Shown: positions 6,664-12,714 of the stretch, piece by piece
Position numbering within the stretch: the first letter of the stretch is position 1
How the letters are laid out: each line of letters starts with the position of its first letter
Source: Dysgonamonadaceae bacterium
GTDB lineage: Bacteria > Bacteroidota > Bacteroidia > Bacteroidales > Azobacteroidaceae
Reading direction: 5' to 3'
Assembly: GCA_031258895.1 (NCBI GenBank)
Contig: JAIRMF010000113.1
Span: 1 to 12,714, forward strand
Length of the DNA: 12,714 nucleotides
Made by a program: the position numbers and the translations under genes
Notes under the pieces: generated by a model
Databases searched by the model: none
Told to the model about the DNA's origin: nothing
What the model saw: only the letters and a program-made list of their open reading frames with translations

Positions 6664-9600
6664 ATGACAAAAATATTTGTGGCCATAACTCTGATTTGCG
6701 TGCCGTTACAATGCCTTACAATAGAAAACGACGGAACACGATACGCAAAATCCTCGGTACTCGCTGCCGGTAATATCGCAAAAATAAAAGTGACCGAAAA
6801 CGCAGTCTACAAACTTACTTACGACGACCTGAAAAAATTCGGCTTCAATGACCCCGCAAAAGTCAAAATATATGGCTACGGCGGGCATATCCTCAATGAA
6901 AACTTCACAAAACCCTACACCGACGACCTCCCTGAAGTGCCCGTCTACACCAGCAACAACAACAAAACATTCGAACCCGGAGACTTCCTGCTATTCTACG
7001 GGCAGGGAACTGTCAAATGGGAATACAACGAAAAACAACTCGCATTCGAACATGAAATCAATCCGTATTCCACCGCCGGATACTACTTCCTCAAAGAAGA
7101 TCCCGAAGGACCAAAAAAAATGAACGCGAAAACAAACGACAACCTCACAGAAAACACAACCCTGACCGCCTTTGACGATTACGCCGTGCACGAACGGGAA
7201 CTCAAAGCAATATCAAACACAGGACGAGAACTGTTCGGAGAAAGTTTCGCCGGTAACGCAAATTCACAACAGTTCACATTCTCATTCCCCGGAATCACAA
7301 ACGAAACAGGCAAAATCAAACTCTCATTCGCCGCAGCGCCAAAATCAGCATTGCCGGTCGTACTCGCACTCAACAAAGATACAATCGTAAAATTCGACGT
7401 CCCGGTCGTCTCAAGCGATAACAGAAAAGCTTACATGAGAGAAGGCGTAGGAAGTTGGGAAGGCGAAAAAACAGAACAGACAACACTTACCGTCTCCTGC
7501 CAACCCGCACTCGCCTCAATCGCACACCTGAACTATATCACATTGAACGTCCGTCGGGAATTGCGGTTCTATCCCTCCGGCCATACCTTCTTCCGGAACA
7601 AAGAAAGCATCGCAAAGCCGGTTAAGTACGTCGTAAACGGGGCGTCGGCAAACTGTCAGATATGGGATATCACAGGTAAACATGACGTCCTTCGGGTAGA
7701 AGCGAGCCTGGAAGGGACAACGCTGAGCTTCTCCACCAAACCGGATAACACCTTGCACGAATACGTGATGATTAATCCTTCTTACGACTTTCCCTCACCG
7801 GAACTTGTCGGCAAAGTCGAGAATCAGAATCTGCACGCTCTGCCGCAAACAGACATGGTCATCATCGCCCCGACTCCGTACTTGCCATACGCAGCCAAGC
7901 TCGCCGAACGACACCGCCAGGAATCCCTGAGAGTTGAAGTGGTGGAAGAAAGCCTTGTCTTCAATGAATTTTCGTCCGGCGCTCCGGACGCTACCGCGTA
8001 TCGTCGGTTTATGAAGATGTTTTATGACCGTGCGGAATCGGAGGAACAGAAGCCGCGTTACCTGTTGCTTTACGGTGACGGCGTCTTTGAGAATCGCCAC
8101 CTTACCCCCGACGTATCCAAATTGAACCCGCAGAATTTTCTGCTAACCTTCCAGGTGAAAGAATCTTTGAATGAATTAATATCCTACGGAACGGACGATT
8201 ATTTCGGTTTTCTTGACGACAGTGAAGGGGTCAATATTGCCTCCGACGGGATTGATATAGGCGTAGGCCGGTTACCGGTCAGCAACATCAGTCAGGCCGG
8301 CGACGCGGTAAATAAGATTCTAAACTATATGGACAACAGCGGTCACGGCAATTGGAAGAGCAAGATCATTTTCACAGCCGACAACACGGATTCCTATTCT
8401 TCCGGCGATTTTTGCACACATGCCAAACAGGCCGATTCTCTGGCCCGCTACATTGACGCGAACCATCCGCAATACATGCTTTACAAGTACTTTATGGACG
8501 CTTACAAGCCCGTCAATACCAATGGCAACACGACTTATCCCGCCGCCAAGAAGGAGTTTTTGAATACCTTAAACGAGGGTTGTTTTCTGCTCAATTATAC
8601 GGGCCACGGCAGCATCTCGGCGTGGTCCTCGGAGGACATGCTCAACATAATGGACGTCCGGCAGATGGATTATGAGAATTTACCGTTATGGATTACCGCC
8701 ACCTGTGATTTCGGCTGGTTTGACGACGTTAATACTTCGGCCGGAGAGGAAGCGTTTTTGTCCGGCAAGAGCGGAGCGATAGCGCTCTATACAACGTCAA
8801 GGGTGGTTTATTCGCAGAACAATTTCAATATTCACGGTCGTCTGTTGAAGTACCTGTTTGAGAAGGACGTGTCGGGGGCTTATCCCCGTTTGGGGGACGT
8901 GTTACGGCGAAGCAAGGTAGATTTGAGGTCGGACGCGAACAAGCTCAACTATGTGTTGCTCGGAGATCCGGCCTTACGGTTAAATTATCCGGATTACAGG
9001 GTACGGGTCGAGACGGTTAACGGCGAGGATGTGTCGGGCGATGAAGTAATGTCGTTTCGCGCGCTGGATGATGTTGTGGTAAGGGGCGAGGTTACTGATG
9101 AGTCAGGTGCGAGGGTTGAGGATTTTTCGGGTCGTTTGGAGTCTCTTGTTTTTGACAGCAGGAGGCGGACGGAGTCGGTGATGTCGGACGTTGACGGCAA
9201 TCGTTTTTCGTACGATTCTTATCCGAACCGTATATTTCTCGGTTCGACGGAAGTTACCGGCGGTGAGTTTGAGTTTTCGTTTACCGTGCCGCTGGACATT
9301 TCTTATACCTCGGAGAACGGGAAGATGATTTTTTATTCTTCCGGGGATGGCGACGGCGATGCTTTCGGGTTTTTCGACCGTTATAGCTTTGCCGGCACGA
9401 ATGGCGATGTTGATAACGATGGGCAGGGGCCTCAGATTCGGGGCATGTATTTGAATTCGGAGTCGTTTCGGGATGGTGACGGGGTCAATTCAACGCCGTA
9501 TTTTTACGTCTCCGTGTTTGACCGGGACGGTATTAATCTTTCGGGCGTCGGGATAGGTCATAAGGCGATGATAAGCATTGACGGGAATCCTCTTTGGACG

Positions 9601-10083
9601 TATGAAGAACTAAATAATTTCTATTCGGCGGATGATAATTACGGGGGCAGTATCGGTTTTTCGATACCGGAGCTTCCGGCAGGGGAACATTCATTACTGT
9701 TTCGGGTGTGGGACATAATGAACAATTTCTCGGAGGATTCTTTGCATTTCACCGTTGTTGACGGTTACCGTCCGTCGTTAGTCAGGTTGTCGGCGTTCGG
9801 CAATCCTGCCGTTGAGGGTACGCGTTTTGTGTTTGGCTGCGACCTGCCGGGCACGGTTTTGGGCGTTACTGTCGGCGTTTATGATCTTTCCGGGCGTTTG
9901 GTTTGGGAGTATCAGCGGGATGTTTCTGCCGGTTACGGGAAGGATTTTTCGTTTGACTGGGATTTACGCGGGACAAACGGCGTACGTGTCGCGGGCGGCG
10001 TGTACGTTTACCGTGCAACGGTACGCACTTCGGGCGGCGTCGAGACCGGTGCGGCTAAGAAGCTGGTTATTTTGGGGCGGTAG
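6664..10083 (+). CDS. porU: PorU, T9SS C-terminal signal peptidase/sortase
   Basis: PorU is the gingipain-like (peptidase C25) protein of the type IX secretion system. On the cell surface it removes the C-terminal domain of cargo and attaches the cargo to A-LPS. The chosen start gives 1139 residues (Porphyromonas PorU is about 1158) and a signal peptide MTKIFVAITLICVPLQCL; the open frame extends 50 codons upstream but has no signal there. Residues ~20-390 form the N-terminal beta region and ~395-775 the C25 domain. The catalytic pair is visible: His648 in NYTGHGS and Cys681 in TATCDFGWFD, 33 residues apart as in gingipain RgpB. Beta-sandwich domains follow. The last ~100 residues are a T9SS-type C-terminal domain (FGNPAVEGTRF, VYDLSGRLVWE, GGVYVYRATV, AAKKLVILGR). 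porV follows after 39 bp. Codon choice drifts from A/C-ending codons early to G/T-ending codons late. Confidence 0.97.
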   Translation: MTKIFVAITLICVPLQCLTIENDGTRYAKSSVLAAGNIAKIKVTENAVYKLTYDDLKKFGFNDPAKVKIYGYGGHILNENFTKPYTDDLPEVPVYTSNNNKTFEPGDFLLFYGQGTVKWEYNEKQLAFEHEINPYSTAGYYFLKEDPEGPKKMNAKTNDNLTENTTLTAFDDYAVHERELKAISNTGRELFGESFAGNANSQQFTFSFPGITNETGKIKLSFAAAPKSALPVVLALNKDTIVKFDVPVVSSDNRKAYMREGVGSWEGEKTEQTTLTVSCQPALASIAHLNYITLNVRRELRFYPSGHTFFRNKESIAKPVKYVVNGASANCQIWDITGKHDVLRVEASLEGTTLSFSTKPDNTLHEYVMINPSYDFPSPELVGKVENQNLHALPQTDMVIIAPTPYLPYAAKLAERHRQESLRVEVVEESLVFNEFSSGAPDATAYRRFMKMFYDRAESEEQKPRYLLLYGDGVFENRHLTPDVSKLNPQNFLLTFQVKESLNELISYGTDDYFGFLDDSEGVNIASDGIDIGVGRLPVSNISQAGDAVNKILNYMDNSGHGNWKSKIIFTADNTDSYSSGDFCTHAKQADSLARYIDANHPQYMLYKYFMDAYKPVNTNGNTTYPAAKKEFLNTLNEGCFLLNYTGHGSISAWSSEDMLNIMDVRQMDYENLPLWITATCDFGWFDDVNTSAGEEAFLSGKSGAIALYTTSRVVYSQNNFNIHGRLLKYLFEKDVSGAYPRLGDVLRRSKVDLRSDANKLNYVLLGDPALRLNYPDYRVRVETVNGEDVSGDEVMSFRALDDVVVRGEVTDESGARVEDFSGRLESLVFDSRRRTESVMSDVDGNRFSYDSYPNRIFLGSTEVTGGEFEFSFTVPLDISYTSENGKMIFYSSGDGDGDAFGFFDRYSFAGTNGDVDNDGQGPQIRGMYLNSESFRDGDGVNSTPYFYVSVFDRDGINLSGVGIGHKAMISIDGNPLWTYEELNNFYSADDNYGGSIGFSIPELPAGEHSLLFRVWDIMNNFSEDSLHFTVVDGYRPSLVRLSAFGNPAVEGTRFVFGCDLPGTVLGVTVGVYDLSGRLVWEYQRDVSAGYGKDFSFDWDLRGTNGVRVAGGVYVYRATVRTSGGVETGAAKKLVILGR

Positions 10084-10122
10084 TTTAATTGCATTGATTT
10101 TAATCATAATAAATTTACAGAT

Positions 10123-11286
10123 ATGAACAGGAAGATTTTAGTATTAGTATTTTTTCTGGCGGGTTTTTTCCCCGCCTTACGGGGCGAGGACGCGAAGGAC
10201 TATTTCAATCCCTTGTCTCACGGTGTTCCGACCTTGACGATAGCTCCCGACGCCAGGGCGAGCGCTATGGGCGATGTAGGTGCGGCTACCGAGCCGGACG
10301 TTTTTTCTCAGCACTGGAATCCTGCCAAGTATGCGTTTGCGTACAGCAAGGCAGGGGTAGGCGTTTCCTATACTCCGTGGCTGAAAAAAATAGTTGACGA
10401 CATTTATTTGGGTTATGTTGCCGGTTATTACAAGTTAGGGACGGAGGATCGTCATGCTTTGAGCGCGTCGCTGCGTTATTTTTCCATCGGAAAAATAGAC
10501 ATGACCGACAATAGCGGTTTTGTGCTGACCGAGATCAGTCCTTTCGAGTTGACGGCCGATGTGGCGTATTCTTTGAAGTTAAGCGAGACGTTTTCGATGG
10601 CGGCTGCGCTGAGGTTTATCTATTCCGATTTGGGGATAGTAGATGACGACGTTTATCCGGGCGTAGCTTTTGCGGGCGATGTAGCGGGTTATTACAGTAA
10701 TTTTGTGATGCTGGGTAACAGTGAATGTATGTTAGGTTTGGGGTTCAATCTCTCGAACATCGGGAGCAAGATTTCGTACGACAACGGAATAACCAACAAT
10801 TTTATTCCCACGACCCTGCGCCTGGGGGGTTCTTTGCTGATGCCGTTAGACAATTACAATTCCTTGTCGGTAAATCTGGACGTGAGCAAGTACGCTATAC
10901 CTACTCCGGCGGACACTCGCGAGATGACGCCGGACGAACAGGACGCCGTGATGCGGGATTATTATGCGATGTCTCCAATTAGCGGCATTTTTAAATCATT
11001 TACCGACGCGCCGGGGGGTTTTAAAGAGGAACTGCAGGAGCTTCGGTACGGTTTGGGTTTGGAGTACGGCTACGACAACCGGTTTTTTGTCCGCGGGGGA
11101 TATTTTCATGAGCATCCGAACAAAGGTAATTTTCGGTATTTCTCGCTTGGCGCGGGCTTTAACATGCAGGTTTTGCAGTTGGACGTAGCGTATTTGATTT
11201 CGGCAGTTCCGTCCAATCCGCTGGATCAGACTTTAAGGTTTTCGTTGAGCTTTGACATGGACGGTTTAAGGGGTTTGATGCGATGA
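10123..11286 (+). CDS. porV: PorV (LptO), T9SS outer-membrane barrel
   Basis: A 387-residue outer-membrane beta-barrel protein of the FadL-like PorV family. PorV collects cargo from the SprA/Sov translocon by its C-terminal domain and delivers it to the PorU attachment complex. The signal peptide is MNRKILVLVFFLAGFFPALRG. The family hallmark follows: GVPTLTIAPDARASAMGDVG, then EPDVFSQHWNPAKYAF, then YTPWLKKIVDDIYLGYVAGYY. The rest is barrel strands and long loops, ending TLRFSLSFDMDGL. The length is close to that of known PorV (~390). It lies 39 bp after porU, and its stop overlaps the start of ispF (ATGA), so the three form one operon. The porU-porV-ispF order matches what I recall from Porphyromonas gingivalis (PG0026-PG0028). 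Confidence 0.96.
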   Translation: MNRKILVLVFFLAGFFPALRGEDAKDYFNPLSHGVPTLTIAPDARASAMGDVGAATEPDVFSQHWNPAKYAFAYSKAGVGVSYTPWLKKIVDDIYLGYVAGYYKLGTEDRHALSASLRYFSIGKIDMTDNSGFVLTEISPFELTADVAYSLKLSETFSMAAALRFIYSDLGIVDDDVYPGVAFAGDVAGYYSNFVMLGNSECMLGLGFNLSNIGSKISYDNGITNNFIPTTLRLGGSLLMPLDNYNSLSVNLDVSKYAIPTPADTREMTPDEQDAVMRDYYAMSPISGIFKSFTDAPGGFKEELQELRYGLGLEYGYDNRFFVRGGYFHEHPNKGNFRYFSLGAGFNMQVLQLDVAYLISAVPSNPLDQTLRFSLSFDMDGLRGLMR

Positions 11287-12356
11287 AAAGTTTGAGGGTT
11301 GGTCAGGGTTACGATTCTCACCGGTTTGAGGAAGGGAGAGAGCTATGGCTCGGGGGGATTCTAATTCCTCACGACCGGGGGCTTGCGGGCCATTCGGACG
11401 GGGATGTTATTATTCATTCGTTGTGCGATGCTTTGTTGGGCTCGGCCGGGCTGCCTGATATCGGGAATCAGTTTCCGGATACGTCTAAGGAATACGAAGG
11501 TATTGACAGTAAAATTTTGTTGAGTAAAACTCTGGAGCTGTTCACTGCGAGTGGGTTTAAGTTTTGCAATGCCGATATTACGGTTTGCGCTGAGGAGCCT
11601 TACCTGGCGGACTATATTCCTTTGATGCGGGAGTGCTTGGGCGGCTTGCTGGGGTGCGAGGCACGGGATATTTCGATTAAGGCTAAGACGAACGAGGGCA
11701 TGGGTTTTGTCGGCAGGAGCGAGGGGATTGTGGTTTACAGTGTTGTTTTGGTTTCTATTGAGGATGACGGGGATTTTATTTTTCCGGACAGGAATTCTCC
11801 GCCTGTTGGGGAGAGTTTTTACGGACGTAACGGGAACGGGTTTCTCCGTTACAGTTACAATTTTCATCCGGAGTGGCGTTTCCCTAACTTTGGGGTGATG
11901 CCGACGGTTGTTCGCGAGGAGTTTGTTCCTATCGGCGACAGTTTTTATGAAGGGGAAGGGAACGGGTTTCTTCGTGGCAGCTATAATTTTTATCCGGACG
12001 GGAAGCCGTTGTATCCGGACGTTGCGTCGATACCTGTTTACGAGACGGCTTATGATCGGGGCGAGGACGATGTTGTATCGTACGAGGATTTTTCGGGATC
12101 GGAGGAGATGGATTTGTTATGGGAGAAGGCTTTTGCTATCTCGTATCGGGATGTATACCTTCACGAGCGGAAACCTGTGCCGGAAGGCGAGCGTCATTCT
12201 TCCTGGACGGAGTGTTCCGAGCCTCTTGAGGGCTATTCTTTGCCTTTTCGGGAGCTTCCCTCGCACATTAAGACGGATGTTTTTAACTGGACTGATTGTA
12301 TTGAGCGGGAGGAGGAGGAGATTTTACCTCCGTACGAGGATTGCTTAGTGGGGTAA
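11283..12356 (+). CDS. ispF: IspF (MECDP synthase) with long C-terminal extension
   Basis: Residues 1 to ~158 are 2-C-methyl-D-erythritol 2,4-cyclodiphosphate synthase, a cytosolic homotrimer that forms the cyclic diphosphate in the MEP isoprenoid pathway. The metal ligands are Asp11 and His13 (GYDSHRF) and His45 (GHSDGDVIIH); LPDIGNQFPDT and KTNEGMGFVGRSEGI are further signatures. The enzyme is normally about 157-160 residues, but this frame continues without a stop to 357. The extra ~198 residues are acidic and rich in Tyr, Phe and Trp. They contain a duplicated 24-residue motif (175-198 and 217-240; shared core GNGFLR then SYNF then P), and match no domain I recognise. Codon style continues unchanged into the extension, arguing against a misassembly joint. 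The start overlaps the porV stop (ATGA), implying translational coupling. The enzyme call is very strong; the role of the tail is unknown. Confidence 0.95.
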   Translation: MKSLRVGQGYDSHRFEEGRELWLGGILIPHDRGLAGHSDGDVIIHSLCDALLGSAGLPDIGNQFPDTSKEYEGIDSKILLSKTLELFTASGFKFCNADITVCAEEPYLADYIPLMRECLGGLLGCEARDISIKAKTNEGMGFVGRSEGIVVYSVVLVSIEDDGDFIFPDRNSPPVGESFYGRNGNGFLRYSYNFHPEWRFPNFGVMPTVVREEFVPIGDSFYEGEGNGFLRGSYNFYPDGKPLYPDVASIPVYETAYDRGEDDVVSYEDFSGSEEMDLLWEKAFAISYRDVYLHERKPVPEGERHSSWTECSEPLEGYSLPFRELPSHIKTDVFNWTDCIEREEEEILPPYEDCLVG

Positions 12357-12384
12357 TTTTTTATCATGTATTTTTATGATGCGA

Positions 12385-12405
12385 AATAAAACGCGCAGTT
12401 TTATT
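12385..12405. terminator. AT-rich hairpin after ispF, possible terminator
   Basis: AATAAAAC (12385-12392), loop GCGCA, GTTTTATT (12398-12405): a perfect 8-bp stem 28 nt after the ispF stop. It has no strong T run, so its efficiency is uncertain. A weaker ATCAT/ATGAT pair lies just before it (12363-12380). Confidence 0.4.
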
Positions 12406-12408
12406 AGG

Positions 12409-12660
12409 ATGTTCCCAGAGTTTCTGGGTATATCCCCAGAGTTTCTGGGTACATCCCCAGAAGTTTCAGGAACATTCCCAGAGTTTCTGGGTACATTCCC
12501 AGAAGTTTCAGGAACATTCCCAGAAGTTTCAGGAACATTCCCAGAAGTTTCAGGAATATCCCCAGAAGTTTCAGGAACATTCCCAGAAGTTTCAGGAATA
12601 TCCCCAGAAGTTTCAGGAACATTCCCAGAAGTTTCAGGAACATTCCCAGAAGTTTCAGGA
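12409..12660. repeat. Array 2: twelve 21-bp tandem repeats with inverted-repeat cores
   Basis: Exactly twelve contiguous 21-bp units (252 bp). Units 1, 2 and 4 are type A, with a perfect hairpin core CCCAGA-GTT-TCTGGG. Units 3 and 5-12 are type B, core CCAGAAGTTTCAGG, an imperfect palindrome (CC, GAA, TTC, GG paired, one mismatch per arm). The 5-nt link before the core is mainly ACATT or ATATC, and the two differ at two positions that change together. Units 7-8 and 9-10 alternate these links, suggesting a 42-bp duplication. Frames are open on both strands because of the period, but unit differences change residues, so it is not coding. No spacers. Confidence 0.96.
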
Positions 12661-12669
12661 AATTTTATG

Positions 12670-12677
12670 TACCTTTG
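12670..12677 (+). promoter_or_regulatory. -7 promoter element facing out of the window
   Basis: TACCTTTG followed by CA matches the Bacteroidetes -7 consensus TAnnTTTG exactly. The -33 position falls in the last unit of array 2, where no TTTG is found. The array ends 9 nt upstream. The gene it serves would lie beyond the window. Confidence 0.5.
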
Positions 12678-12714
12678 CAATTCAAATCGAATGTATCACC
12701 ATTAAAAAGTACAG

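Noticed and set aside
7500..8700. Replication origin or terminus at the composition switch within porU
   Set aside because: Similar switches occur elsewhere in the window (for example near 3500), and there are no DnaA boxes or origin genes.
12409..12660. CRISPR array
   Set aside because: Units are contiguous with no unique spacers, and there are no cas genes; the same applies to 6126-6272.
12345..12705. Frames on both strands across array 2 (7-residue repeats such as PETSGNV)
   Set aside because: All are consequences of the period being a multiple of 3; unit differences are not synonymous and no domain is present.

Overview
The window reads as a chromosomal segment of a Bacteroidales-type bacterium. 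The evidence is a type IX secretion (T9SS) pair porU-porV, a DUF4954 protein (a family I know from Bacteroidetes), a TonB-dependent receptor with a carboxypeptidase-like N-terminal domain, a tRNA gene without encoded CCA, and promoters of the Bacteroidetes form TTTG-N19-21-TAnnTTTG. The species is not identifiable from the sequence alone.

Layout. (1) 1-2518, plus strand: the 3' part of a TonB-dependent receptor gene, then 18 bp later a small secreted heavy-metal-associated (HMA) protein; together they look like a metal-handling pair in the envelope. (2) 2715-4805, minus strand: tRNA-Gly(CCC) under a near-consensus promoter, followed by a full-length DUF4954 left-handed beta-helix protein. (3) 4871-6073, minus strand: a secreted SUMF1/FGE-fold protein that lacks the oxidase cysteine pair. 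(4) 6074-6663: 590 bp with no convincing gene but much structure: seven 21-bp palindromic repeats, a (TG)10 tract, a strong leftward promoter and GTTAT/ATAAC dyads around it. (5) 6664-12356, plus strand: porU, porV and ispF. PorU is the C25-fold sortase that attaches T9SS cargo to A-LPS, PorV is its outer-membrane shuttle/partner, and IspF is an isoprenoid (MEP pathway) enzyme; porV and ispF overlap by 4 nt. (6) 12357-12714: a possible terminator, a twelve-unit 21-bp repeat array, and a -7 promoter element pointing out of the window.

Most worth a second look: the two arrays share an exact 21-bp period and the same design (a short inverted repeat per unit, no spacers), differ in sequence, and each ends about 10 bp upstream of a TTTGCA-type -7 element. 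Also notable are the ~198-residue acidic, aromatic C-terminal extension on IspF with an internal 42-residue duplication, and kilobase-scale strand-composition blocks (A+C-rich versus G+T-rich) that change inside single genes.
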